Source: Micromonospora sp. M71_S20
GTDB taxonomy: Bacteria > Actinomycetota > Actinomycetes > Mycobacteriales > Micromonosporaceae
Direction of reading: 5' to 3'
Length of the DNA stretch: 64,000 nt
Assembly: GCF_003664255.1 (NCBI RefSeq)
Contig: NZ_RCCV01000001.1
Coordinates: forward strand, 2,542,001-2,606,000
The notes below the pieces were generated by a model. The model was not told the origin of the DNA, did not search any database, and saw only the letters and a list, made by a program, of their open reading frames with translations. Below are positions 1 through 7,704 of this stretch, piece by piece (position 1 is the stretch's first letter; each line of letters starts with the position of its first letter). The translations under genes and the position numbers were made by a program.

Positions 1-457
1 TGGTCAGCACCGTCACCCACTGTTCGACGTAGAGCCGCTGGAGCCGGCGGATCCGGCGGCGGGGCTCGTCGGGGAGGCGATCCAGCTCGTGCAGGTGCAG
101 GGCGATCACCGCCGGATTGGCCAGCGCGAAGTCGACGTGGAAGTCGATCAGCGACTCCAGCGCGCCGCGCGGGTCGTCGGGATGACCGGTGGAGCGCTGC
201 TGGCCGCCGGCCAGCAGCTCCTCGCTGACCGGGATCAGCGCGGCGACCAGCATGGCCTCCTTGCCCGCGAAGTGGTGGTAGAGCGCCGGGCCGGTGACCC
301 CGGCGGCCGCGCCGATGTCGTCCATCGAGACGCCGTGGTAGCCCCGGGAGGCGAAGAGGCCGACCGCGATCTCCAGGATCTCGTCCTTGCGGGACCGGCG
401 CCGGCCCGCCCCCGCGGCACCGTTCCCCCTGCCCCGTGCCTGCTGCTCCACCGTCAC
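1..457 (-). CDS. TetR/AcrR-family transcriptional repressor (C-terminus beyond window)
   Basis: About 152 N-terminal residues of a TetR-family one-component regulator; the gene runs off the left edge. After a basic leader the helix-turn-helix reads KDEILEIAVGLFASRGYHGV, then SMDDIGAAAGVTGPALYHHF, the classic TetR HTH ending in a YHHF recognition helix. The start of the ligand-binding domain follows (LESLIDFHVDFALANPAVIA). GTG at 457 is chosen as start; GTG at 451 is equally possible. It is divergent from the MFS gene at 612 and the shared gap holds a long inverted repeat, so repression of the transporter and of itself is the natural inference. The ligand cannot be told from the sequence. Confidence 0.85.
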   Translation of the reverse strand, partial: MTVEQQARGRGNGAAGAGRRRSRKDEILEIAVGLFASRGYHGVSMDDIGAAAGVTGPALYHHFAGKEAMLVAALIPVSEELLAGGQQRSTGHPDDPRGALESLIDFHVDFALANPAVIALHLHELDRLPDEPRRRIRRLQRLYVEQWVTVLT

Positions 458-525
458 CGGGCAAGCGTAGACCTCGACCGGCCCTGCGTGGAGCCTCCGC
501 TACCCGTCGGTTGGCTCACGTCCGG

Positions 526-553
526 ACCGGTACCCGACACGCCGGGTACCGGT
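526..553. promoter_or_regulatory. 28-bp inverted repeat, candidate TetR operator
   Basis: Perfect 11-bp arms ACCGGTACCCG (526-536) and CGGGTACCGGT (543-553) around a 6-nt spacer, in the gap between the divergent TetR gene and the MFS gene. Position and symmetry suit a TetR dimer site overlapping the promoters. Binding is inferred. Confidence 0.6.
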
Positions 554-611
554 GGCCGACCCGTCCCGGCCCCTTGACCCTCGACCCGGTCGAGCCCCGA
601 GGGTCGCCGGC

Positions 612-1877
612 ATGACCGCACCTCCGCTCGGCCGCGACTACCGGCTGCTCTGGTCCGCCGCCGTGTCCTCGCGGCTCGGCGACGCCCTGCGTACGCCGGC
701 ACTGGCGCTGCTGGCCGCGACGCTGACCCGCGATCCCCGGGTGATCGCGGCGGTGACCGTGGCCGGTCAGCTCCCGCCACTGCTGTTCGGCCTGTTCGGC
801 GGCTTGTACGCGGACCGCTGGGACCGCCGCCGGACGATGGCGGTGGTGGACGGGCTGCGCGCCGCCGTGGTCGGTGGGCTCGCCCTCGCGGTCGCCCTGG
901 ACCGGGCCGGCGTCGCCGCGCTGGTGACGGTGGCGTTGCTGCTCGCCGCGCTCGGCACTCTCTTCGACGCCGCCTCGTTCGCGATGCTGCCGTCCGTGGT
1001 GCCGCCGGCGGCGCTGGCCCGGGCCAACGGCCGCCTCCAGGCCGGCTCGGCGGTGGCGGGCGGCTTCCTCGGCGCCCCCGCCGCCGGCGTGCTCTTCGCC
1101 CTGGCCGCCCCGCTGCCGTTCGCCGTGGACGCCGTCACCTTCCTCTGCGCCGCCCTGCTGACCCTCGCCCTCCGTCCGGCCCCGCCGCGCCCCCGCTCCC
1201 ACCCGGGGCGACGGCGGTCGGTGTGGCGGGAGGGCGTCGAGGGGGTGCGGTGGGTACGCGGCCACGCGACGGTGTGGCGGCTGACCGTGGCGACCGCCGG
1301 GAGCAACCTGGCGATCAGCGGGCTGATGGCGGTGCTGGTGCTCTACGCGCTCGACGTGCTGCGGGTGCCACCGGCCGGGTACGGCCTCTTCGCCGCCGGA
1401 GCGGTCCTCGGCGGGCTGGCCGGTGGGCTCGGGGCGGGTCGGTTGGCCGCCCGGCTCGGCACGGTGCCCGCGCTGCGCGTCGTGCTCGCCGGCCAGGCCG
1501 TCGCGCTGACCGGGCTCGCGCTCGCCCGGCACCCGGTGCCCGGCGGGCTGGCGCTGGCCGTGTTCGCCGCCGGCACCACGGTGTGGAACGGCCTGTGGGC
1601 CTCGTACGGGCAGCGCCACGTGCCGCCCGCCCTGCTCGGCCGGGTGGGCGCCGCCCAGCGGATGGTCGGCCTGCTCACCGCGCCGGTCGGGGCGGCCCTC
1701 GCGGGCCTGGCCGGCGCGGCGTACGGGGTGGGACCGGTGGCGGCGGCGGTGGCCGGGGTCTTCGTGCTGGTCACCCTCGCGGCGTGGCGGGCGCTGCGAC
1801 CGGCCGCGTCGGCACCGGCCGCCGGGCCCACCAGCGCCGCGACAGCAGCCCGGCCAGGGCGGCACCCGTCGCGTTGA
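612..1877 (+). CDS. MFS transporter (probable drug/metabolite exporter)
   Basis: 421-residue major facilitator protein with about 12 hydrophobic segments. The start MTAPPLGRDYRLLWSAA is typical of the transmembrane secretion effector / EntS-like MFS branch, and a conserved loop YADRWDRRRTM lies between TM2 and TM3. An upstream in-frame ATG at 552 exists, but the peptide it adds is Pro/Arg-rich and unlike the family, so 612 is preferred. The gene is divergent from a TetR repressor and is probably controlled by it. Its 3' end overlaps the convergent broken VanZ gene by about 107 bp. The substrate cannot be assigned. Confidence 0.85.
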   Translation: MTAPPLGRDYRLLWSAAVSSRLGDALRTPALALLAATLTRDPRVIAAVTVAGQLPPLLFGLFGGLYADRWDRRRTMAVVDGLRAAVVGGLALAVALDRAGVAALVTVALLLAALGTLFDAASFAMLPSVVPPAALARANGRLQAGSAVAGGFLGAPAAGVLFALAAPLPFAVDAVTFLCAALLTLALRPAPPRPRSHPGRRRSVWREGVEGVRWVRGHATVWRLTVATAGSNLAISGLMAVLVLYALDVLRVPPAGYGLFAAGAVLGGLAGGLGAGRLAARLGTVPALRVVLAGQAVALTGLALARHPVPGGLALAVFAAGTTVWNGLWASYGQRHVPPALLGRVGAAQRMVGLLTAPVGAALAGLAGAAYGVGPVAAAVAGVFVLVTLAAWRALRPAASAPAAGPTSAATAARPGRHPSR

Positions 1878-2335
1878 GCAGCACGTCGTCGGCCGAGGAG
1901 ACCCGGCCGAGGTCGAGCGCGTACTGGAGCGACTCGACCAGCACGGAACCGGCCGCCCCGAGCAGGAACAGCCGGCCGACGCCGGCCAGCGCGGCCAGGC
2001 GTACCGGGGCGAAGAAGCCCAGCGCGGCGAAGACCAGCAGGTTGCCGACGACCTGGACCACGGCGGTCGTCGGCGGCCCGGTCAGCAGGTCCGCCAGGTC
2101 GCGCAGCGGCACCGGGTCGACCTGGCGGGGCGGGCCGGGGGGTGAGGATCATCCACACCCACGGCAGGGTGCCGGCCACCGCGCCCACCTCGGCGACGCT
2201 GCGCCGCCAGGACTCCCCGGCCGTCGCGGCGTCGCGCCGGTGACGCGCCAGCGCAGCGGTGAACAGGGCCAGCAGGGGCAGCCCGGCGGCCACGGCGAGC
2301 AGCACGCCACCCCAGTCACGCCACACCTGACCCAC
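1771..2335 (-). pseudogene. VanZ-family membrane protein, single frameshift
   Basis: Two reading frames together give one VanZ-like protein of about 187 residues. The first half (MGQVWRDWGGVLLAVAAGLP ... LPWVWMILTP) ends at about 2140. The second half (PRQVDPVPLRDLADLL ... LVESLQYALDLGR) continues one frame away and carries the VanZ signature SLQYALDLGRVSSADDVLLN. The switch falls at a run of six G (2137-2142); five would restore the frame. It may be a true recent mutation, a phase-variable tract or a sequencing indel. VanZ-like proteins are polytopic membrane proteins, some linked to glycopeptide tolerance; the role here is unknown. Confidence 0.7.
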
Positions 2336-2344
2336 CGGGGCAGC

Positions 2345-2617
2345 CTAGCCGCGCGGCCCGTCGCGCCGGTCGAGCCCGGAGAGGCGCATCGCGATCCGGT
2401 GCCGGGCCGGCGGCACGGCGTCGAGCAGGCGGAACAGCAGGTTGCGGGCCGGCCGGACGGCCGGCGGCAGGGTGGCGAGCCGGGTCAGCCGGGCGGCGAG
2501 GGCCACCACCTCCCCGGCCATCGGTCGGCGCCGGGCCGCGTACCCGTCGAGCAGGGTGTCGGGCGCGCCGCCCAGCACGTCGGCGAGCGTGTCACCGAGG
2601 TCGACCGCGTCCACGAT
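2345..2617 (-). pseudogene. FAD-dependent monooxygenase, C-terminal remnant
   Basis: About 89 residues matching the C-terminal part of UbiH/PHBH-like FAD monooxygenases: DAVDLGDTLADVLGG follows the position where the conserved GD...P FAD motif should stand, and LLDGYAARRRPMAGEV is the usual YxxxRRP helix. The FAD-binding N-terminus, roughly 300 residues, is absent. It stops abruptly against the TetR remnant on the opposite strand, so it is a deletion scar and not a functional gene. Confidence 0.65.
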
Positions 2618-2621
2618 GCCG

Positions 2622-3056
2622 TCGATGGTGATGCGCTACTACGGCAGCAAGGAGGGGCTCTTCGCGGCGGCGGCCGAGTTCGACCTGCGACTGCCCGAAC
2701 TGGCCGACATGCCGCCCGACCGGCTCGGCGAGCTGCGGGTCCGGCACTTCGTCGGCCGGGGGGAGAGCGACGGGACGATGGCCGCGCTGCTGCGTACGGC
2801 CGCCACCAACCCGGCGGCGGCCGGACGGATGCGCGGCATCTTCGCCGACCAGCTCACCACGGCGGTGGCCCGGGTCGTGCCCGACCCCGTGGAGGCCCCC
2901 CGGCGGGCCGGGCTGGTCGCCAGTCAGATGCTCGGCGTGGCGCTGACCCGGTACGTGCTCCGGCTGCCCCCGACGGTCGACGCCGACCCGGCCGAGCTCG
3001 TCGCCTGGGTCGCGCCGACCGTCCAGCGCTACCTGCGCGGCACGCCCGACGCCTGA
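2622..3056 (+). pseudogene. TetR-family regulator, C-terminal remnant
   Basis: Reads PSMVMRYYGSKEGLFAAAAE and onward through a TetR C-terminal domain to LVAWVAPTVQRYLRG. The RYYGSKEGLF segment is the end of the TetR DNA-binding domain, so about 40 residues holding the HTH are missing. Upstream sequence in this frame belongs to the opposite-strand monooxygenase remnant. The remaining 144 codons could be translated from ATG 2625, but without the HTH the product could not bind DNA in the usual way. Confidence 0.65.
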
Positions 3057-3659
3057 CCGCGCCCACGCCGCCGCCCGACGCCCGACCGTGCCCACGCCGG
3101 CCGCCGTCGCACCCGGCACCGCCGCTGCCCGGCACCGGCGCGGCGAGCAGCCGGCGACCCGCCCAACCTTTCCGGGCCCCGGTGCGTCTAGGTGGTGACG
3201 CGAACGCGCGACGGCCGGCCGGAGGGAGGGCGGATGGGACCGCTGACGATCGACGACGGGCGGGACGGCTACGTCACCTTCGTCGAGTGCCACCAGCACC
3301 GGCTGCTGCGCGCGGCCTACCTGGTCTGCGGCAACCGGCACCAGGCCGAGGACCTGCTCCAGGAGGCCCTGCTCAAGCTCGCCCTGCGCTGGGGCTCCGT
3401 ACGCCACGGCGACCCGGCCGCGTACGTGCGGACCATCCTCTACCGCGACGCCGTCTCCTGGTGGCGCCGACGCCGCCGGGAGTGGCTGGCCGCGTACCCG
3501 CCGGAGCGGGCCACGGCCGAGGGCGATGGGGAACTGCGGCTCGCGCTGCACGACGCGCTCGGGCACCTGCCGCCCCGGCAGCGGGCCGTGCTGGTGCTGC
3601 GCTACTTCGAGGACCTCACCGAGGCCGCCACCGCCGAGGCGCTCGGCGTCCCAGTGGGC

Positions 3660-3668
3660 ACCGTGAAG
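3660..3668 (+). repeat. Left island junction repeat ACCGTGAAG
   Basis: Left copy of the imperfect 9-bp direct repeat at the island ends (right copy 22095-22103, ACCGTCAAG). Encodes Thr-Val-Lys of the sigma factor in both copies. It may be the attachment core or only residual gene sequence; eight of nine bases match. Confidence 0.5.
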
Positions 3669-3680
3669 GTACACCATCCA

Positions 3681-3702
3681 AATGGGTCGGCTCCTACCCA
3701 TT
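3681..3702 (-). terminator. Hairpin just inside left island end
   Basis: Perfect 7-bp arms AATGGGT (3681-3687) and ACCCATT (3696-3702) with an 8-nt loop, about 30 bp downstream of the stop of the minus-strand membrane-protein gene. No T-tract follows, so it is a weak terminator at best; it could instead belong to the recombination site. Confidence 0.4.
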
Positions 3703-3731
3703 CTCGGCAATATCGTTGATAGGGTCCTGGC

Positions 3732-5726
3732 CTAATCGAGCAGCCCTCGTATGGCGCTCGCGAGGTTGGCGAGCCTTTCGTCTGCGCGGTCGCGTCGGTG
3801 TTTGACCCATTCCTTGCCTTCGGCAGCGACGCCTTCGAGGACGTGCAGGGTGTGACTGAGCCCGGCGGCGTCTAGCGACAGCTCAGCGATCTTGGTCGGG
3901 TTCTCGTCGTGCTGGAGCGTCCCGTTGTCAGGATCGCTCACGCGGATTGAGATGGGCTCTCCGTTGAACAGAGTCAGCTCGAAGGTCTGCTGTCGGGTGG
4001 CGATGCCGTCGATCCGTACGGCGGCGACAGCGTCGAAACGGTAGTTGAGCCGTTGGGTGGTACGGCTTGCGGAGGTTTCGAAGTCGAGATCGATGTTGAC
4101 CTGCCGGACGCCGTCGTCGGTGAGCAGGAACAGCAGCAGACGGTACCGCGAGTACCGCCACGGCCCTTGCGGGTACCGCGCCTTCTTGCAGGAAGGTGCT
4201 GGTGCCTCGATGAAGGCGTGTGCGATTACCTGGCTGGGGCGGAGTCGGTATTGCTGCATGGCTTGGTCGACCAGGATTTTGCGGTCGCTTTCCAGCCAGG
4301 TGGCCATCTCGGTGTCCGACGGCTTGTCGGACAGCTTGTGGCACCACCGGTGGTATGCCGCCCAGCGGGCCGTGTCCTTGTCGTTGCGTTCCGCATGGTC
4401 GTCGGCGACCCTGCGTCGCTCGGCGACGATCCGGAACGACGAGCGCACCGCCGGCACCGCGGATGCCACCGCGAGCAGGAACCAGCCTGTGCCGGACAAG
4501 GGGGCGCTGGTCACGACGGCAGGAACGGCCCAGAGGCTCCCCGCGGCAAGGAGGGCCAGTCCCCCGACGTGGAGGGCCGTGGTCCTGGCGGGGTTACGCA
4601 ACTGCTGGCGGTACGCCGTCAGCGTGTCTCGTTCCCACTGCCCTCGGACGTCGCCCACCAGGTGTCGGACAAGCCAGGCGACCCGTTCGGCGTCGATGCG
4701 CTGTTCCCGGTAGAGCTCGACGACTTCGTCGCGGAGGTGCCGCCGGATCCCCGCCGTCTGGTCGAGCCAGTAGGCTCGGTCGGTTCCTTGGGGCACGTAC
4801 CGGCGGAAGTAGCGGTCGAAGAGCCGGTCCACCTTGCGGGCGAAGCCTCCCGGCGGTGCATCTCGTCGCCGCTGCCGGGGTGGACGGATCTGTGCTTCCT
4901 TTGCGCGCAGCCGTGTTCCCCGGTAGTGCCGGTCCGCCCCGCCGACGCAATACGCGGCGAGTCCGACCAGGGCGGCGAGTAGACCGAGGTACGGGTCGAT
5001 CGTGCCGCGGGCCGCCACTAGCACGATCATCTGCACCACAGCGAGAGTGAACACGGCCGCGCCGGCGCCGGCGCGTAGCCAGTCGCGCAGCGCAACAGCA
5101 GCGGGTTGCACCGGTAGGGTCCGAGGCTGCGCGGGTGTGGGGTGAAAGAATTTCCAGACGCGGTTGAATCGGTCCTCCGCTGTGCGCTGCGAGTCTGCCA
5201 GCGCGACGGACTTCCGCCACATCTCTTCTTGCATCGCGCCTTCGAGTAGCGCTTCGAGGTGGCCGTAGATCCCGTCGCGTTGATGGCGGTTCAGCGCGTC
5301 GATCTCTTTGACCACGAGATCGGTCTCGGCAGCGCCGACGGGGGCCAGGAGGCGGATGATTACCTTCAACCCCGCAGCCCACTCGTCATGGTCGTCGAGA
5401 TGGGGCAGGCTGGCGCAGATGGCGGTGAGGCGATCCAGCTCCTCGGGGGCGAGTTGGCGCAGGGTGCGTCCGCTTAGCAGGGCGATCAGCCGGTAGAACT
5501 GGACCTCCGTGGTCACATACCCACCGGCGACAGCCTTTTCGATGAGCTCGCGCGCCTGATCACGAACTCGCGCGTCGAGGTACTTCAGCGCGAAGGCGAA
5601 CTGCTCCTCCGGACTCGGGTTTGGTGGCAGTCGGTAGAAGTTGATGTCGCCGTGGACTACGCCTGCCTGTACGTCGACGTGCGCATCTCCTTGGGCGATG
5701 TTGGTCGTGGTCGGGGTCGTCATCAC
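3732..5726 (-). CDS. Four-helix membrane protein with N-terminal tag shared with the nucleosidase gene
   Basis: 664 residues, unrecognised as a named family. Residues 9-28 form a Gly/His/Gln-rich tag (NIAQGDAHVDVQAG then a GDI step) nearly repeated inside the upstream nucleosidase protein. Residues about 35-215 are charged and helical. Two membrane hairpins follow, TM at about 221-240/245-263 and 384-405/413-428, separated by a basic cytosolic stretch (RPPRQRRRDAPPG). The C-terminal 220 residues are soluble, with alternating beta-like segments. The start ATG overlaps the stop of the nucleosidase gene (ATGA), implying translational coupling and a fixed ratio. A membrane effector or membrane anchor for the nucleosidase is the best inference; no enzymatic motif is visible. 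Confidence 0.8.
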   Translation of the reverse strand: MMTTPTTTNIAQGDAHVDVQAGVVHGDINFYRLPPNPSPEEQFAFALKYLDARVRDQARELIEKAVAGGYVTTEVQFYRLIALLSGRTLRQLAPEELDRLTAICASLPHLDDHDEWAAGLKVIIRLLAPVGAAETDLVVKEIDALNRHQRDGIYGHLEALLEGAMQEEMWRKSVALADSQRTAEDRFNRVWKFFHPTPAQPRTLPVQPAAVALRDWLRAGAGAAVFTLAVVQMIVLVAARGTIDPYLGLLAALVGLAAYCVGGADRHYRGTRLRAKEAQIRPPRQRRRDAPPGGFARKVDRLFDRYFRRYVPQGTDRAYWLDQTAGIRRHLRDEVVELYREQRIDAERVAWLVRHLVGDVRGQWERDTLTAYRQQLRNPARTTALHVGGLALLAAGSLWAVPAVVTSAPLSGTGWFLLAVASAVPAVRSSFRIVAERRRVADDHAERNDKDTARWAAYHRWCHKLSDKPSDTEMATWLESDRKILVDQAMQQYRLRPSQVIAHAFIEAPAPSCKKARYPQGPWRYSRYRLLLFLLTDDGVRQVNIDLDFETSASRTTQRLNYRFDAVAAVRIDGIATRQQTFELTLFNGEPISIRVSDPDNGTLQHDENPTKIAELSLDAAGLSHTLHVLEGVAAEGKEWVKHRRDRADERLANLASAIRGLLD

Positions 5727-6877
5727 ATGCCTCGCACTACGGCGATGATGGCTGCGAGCCGCGCCGCCAGCTCAGACACGTCGGCTACCAGGCCCCGCAA
5801 CCGCTTGAGCGCGACCATCAGGCCACTCTTCTTCTCGACTGTGCCCGCCGAGACGCATACCGTCGCCGCTTCCAGTTCCGACTCGGCCGCAGCGTAGGTT
5901 TCTTCGTCCAACTGTCCGTCGAGGTGGGCCTGCTTGAGGTGGGTTCGCAGGTCCGCGATGCTCGCTGCCAGATCGATCGGCTGATCGGCGCCAGCGCCGA
6001 CGGTGACGTTGCCGTAGATCTGCCCGGCTTGCACCCCGACGTGGGCGTTTCCGGTGGCGATGTTGCGGTTGGTCATTGGCATCGTGGGGCTCCCGTCCCG
6101 GTCCGCGCCGCCTCGGCTGGCCGGCCCGTCGATGATCAGTTCTCGCGCCAGTGCGGTGGCGAACGCGGCGGCGTGGCGTGCGGCCTTCGGTTGCCAGTCC
6201 TGTCCGTCCGTGGCTGCCTTGCTGCCGTCCGCGTGGTCGCTGATGCCGCGCACGACCACCACGGGCAGGGCACGGTTGAGATGGCCCGCCTGGGCCACAC
6301 CGGCCGCTTCCATCTCGATCGCTACGGCGTCGTTGTAGTGCTGGCGGATCCAGCGGGCCTGTTCGGAGATTCCCGAGTCCTGCACCACTTCCCCTGCGGC
6401 GATCGGCCCGAAGTGGACTTTGGGTGCTGCGCCTACGGGAAGACCACGGCGCCAACCGGCGGACCTGTCGACGTGGTGGGCGATCTGGTCGGCCTCGTGG
6501 GGGATCTCCCACGCCTTCGGTCGGGCCTTCAAACCGTCGTCCTCGCTGGTGCCGCCGTGGTAGGCGTAGATTTTGCTGGCGACGACGACGTCACCGAGTC
6601 GGATGTTGGGCCAAAGGCCACCGGCGACTCCCACGAACAGCACAGCGGCCGGGGAGAACTCGGCCATCGCCCGCTCGGCGAGCACCGCGGCCGGATGATT
6701 GCCCTTACCGACCAGCCCCAGGGCGACCCGGCAGTCGCTTTGGCTGATCCGGCCGACCTCGAAGCGGGTGCCGGCGGGGTGCCGCCGTACACGTAGGTCG
6801 GTCAGTTGGTTGCGGACCGCTGCGTATTCGAGGTCCAGCGCCGTGAGGATCACGACGAGACCGCTGTTCGTGCTCAC
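5723..6877 (-). CDS. PNP/MTAN-like nucleosidase fused to tag peptide and helical C-terminal domain
   Basis: 384 residues. Residues 5-250 are a nucleoside phosphorylase/nucleosidase fold: VILTALDLEYAAVR, GLVGKGNHPAA, the phosphate/purine-site glycines VLFVGVAGGL (79-88), the catalytic-type AIEMEAAGVAQ (186-196) and VVVRGISDHAD with the conserved Asp (D214). Residues 272-291 carry the tag NIATGNAHVGVQAG, then a helical domain (about 300-384). GTG at 6877 overlaps the Nudix stop as GTGA. Longer in-frame starts upstream run deep into the Nudix gene and are rejected. The family includes AdoHcy/MTA nucleosidases and the ATP nucleosidases of antiviral systems such as Detocs. The fused, operonic context favours a conflict effector over methionine salvage; the substrate is unproven. 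Confidence 0.85.
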   Translation of the reverse strand: MSTNSGLVVILTALDLEYAAVRNQLTDLRVRRHPAGTRFEVGRISQSDCRVALGLVGKGNHPAAVLAERAMAEFSPAAVLFVGVAGGLWPNIRLGDVVVASKIYAYHGGTSEDDGLKARPKAWEIPHEADQIAHHVDRSAGWRRGLPVGAAPKVHFGPIAAGEVVQDSGISEQARWIRQHYNDAVAIEMEAAGVAQAGHLNRALPVVVVRGISDHADGSKAATDGQDWQPKAARHAAAFATALARELIIDGPASRGGADRDGSPTMPMTNRNIATGNAHVGVQAGQIYGNVTVGAGADQPIDLAASIADLRTHLKQAHLDGQLDEETYAAAESELEAATVCVSAGTVEKKSGLMVALKRLRGLVADVSELAARLAAIIAVVRGM

Positions 6878-7602
6878 GCTGTCTCCCTGTCTGTCTGGCT
6901 GAGGGGTCGGATCATCGGAGGGTGAAGAGTCGTGCGGGGCCCGGGACGGAATAGCCGAGCGGGACGTCCGCCATCGGTCTTGCGACTCGGCCCGGCGGGG
7001 ACGATGAAGCCGTCCACGCTCTGCACTTTTCGGTAGAAGTTCCGCGCATCGAGCGGCACGCCCCACACCGCCTCGTAGACGTCCTGAAGCTCCGAGATCG
7101 TGAAGGTCGGACCACAGAAGGCGGTGGCGAGCGCTGAGCGCTCCAACTTCTCCCTCGCCCGGTCGACCCCATCGGTCAGGATCTGCTCATGATCGAAGGC
7201 GAGCTGCGCGTCACCGGACAACGCCTGCGCCACCGGGGTCCAACACGCCCGGGATGCGTCGGTGCCGGCGACCGGCTCGGGTAGCCGAGGGGCGATGGCC
7301 AGGTAAGCCGCGGAAACCACGCGCCCTCGGGGGTCACGATCCGGCGCACCGTAGATGCCAAGTTGTTCGAGGTGCAACTGATCCGGCCCCAAGCCAGCCT
7401 CCTCGGCAAGCTCTCGATGGGCAGCCGCCACCAGGTCTTCCTTCTCGTGGCCGAGGAAACCGCCAGGCAGAGCCAAGGCGCCCTGATAGGGCTCAATCCC
7501 GCGCTCGATCAACAGCACAAGAAGGCGCGACTCCCGCAAGGTGAGGATGACGAGGTCAACCGTCAGTAGAACCGGCGGTGGCACCCAGTGATCGCCAGAC
7601 AT
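6874..7602 (-). CDS. NrtR-like Nudix-domain protein with winged-helix C-terminus
   Basis: 242 residues. Residues about 8-140 are a Nudix fold with the box core HRELAEEAGL preceded by the GGFLGHEKEDL loop, one residue longer than the GX5E consensus; RE and EE are intact. Residues about 150-215 match the winged-helix of NrtR-type regulators (FTISELQDVYEAVWG, LDARNFYRKVQ). Such proteins either hydrolyse or sense ADP-ribose and NAD-related nucleotides. It is first gene of a minus-strand operon: its TGA overlaps the GTG of the nucleosidase gene. A sensor or regulator of a nucleotide-depleting system, or a nucleotide hydrolase in it, is inferred from this linkage. Confidence 0.85.
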   Translation of the reverse strand: MSGDHWVPPPVLLTVDLVILTLRESRLLVLLIERGIEPYQGALALPGGFLGHEKEDLVAAAHRELAEEAGLGPDQLHLEQLGIYGAPDRDPRGRVVSAAYLAIAPRLPEPVAGTDASRACWTPVAQALSGDAQLAFDHEQILTDGVDRAREKLERSALATAFCGPTFTISELQDVYEAVWGVPLDARNFYRKVQSVDGFIVPAGPSRKTDGGRPARLFRPGPRTTLHPPMIRPLSQTDRETA

Positions 7603-7704
7603 GGACCGACCATAGGCTTACTGTCACTCTGACAGGAAGGCCTCCGAGTGTCGGATTTCAGCGCCCGCGCACACGAGCTGGCTTCTACCGACGCTTGACT
7701 ACGG

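Larger units (their letters stand above)
3234..3719 (+). pseudogene. ECF (SigE-family) sigma factor, 5' fragment interrupted by island
   Basis: Starts at ATG 3234 with a strong Shine-Dalgarno GGAGGGAGG (3221-3229). Sigma-2 is complete (FVECHQHRLLRAAYLVCGNR, QAEDLLQEALLKLALRW), as is most of sigma-4 (LPPRQRAVLVLRYFEDLTEA, EALGVPVGTVK). Homology ends at codon 145 (GTVK, 3657-3668), in the middle of the sigma-4 recognition helix. The frame then reads 16 unrelated residues into the island and stops at 3719. The missing tail SQCHAALRRLREVAPDLGR lies at 22104 onward. Rejoined, the two parts give a normal protein of about 181 residues. The fragment should not recognise -35 elements. Confidence 0.85.

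Noticed and set aside
2442..2624. Longer start for the TetR remnant
   Set aside because: The extra residues are antisense to the monooxygenase remnant and contain no HTH.
1223..3805. 860-codon plus-strand open frame
   Set aside because: Arg/Ala/Gly/Pro-rich shadow of genes on both strands; no protein-like motifs.
6878..7066. N-terminal extension of the nucleosidase protein
   Set aside because: It reads through the Nudix gene in another frame; the GTG with GTGA overlap at 6877 is the better start.
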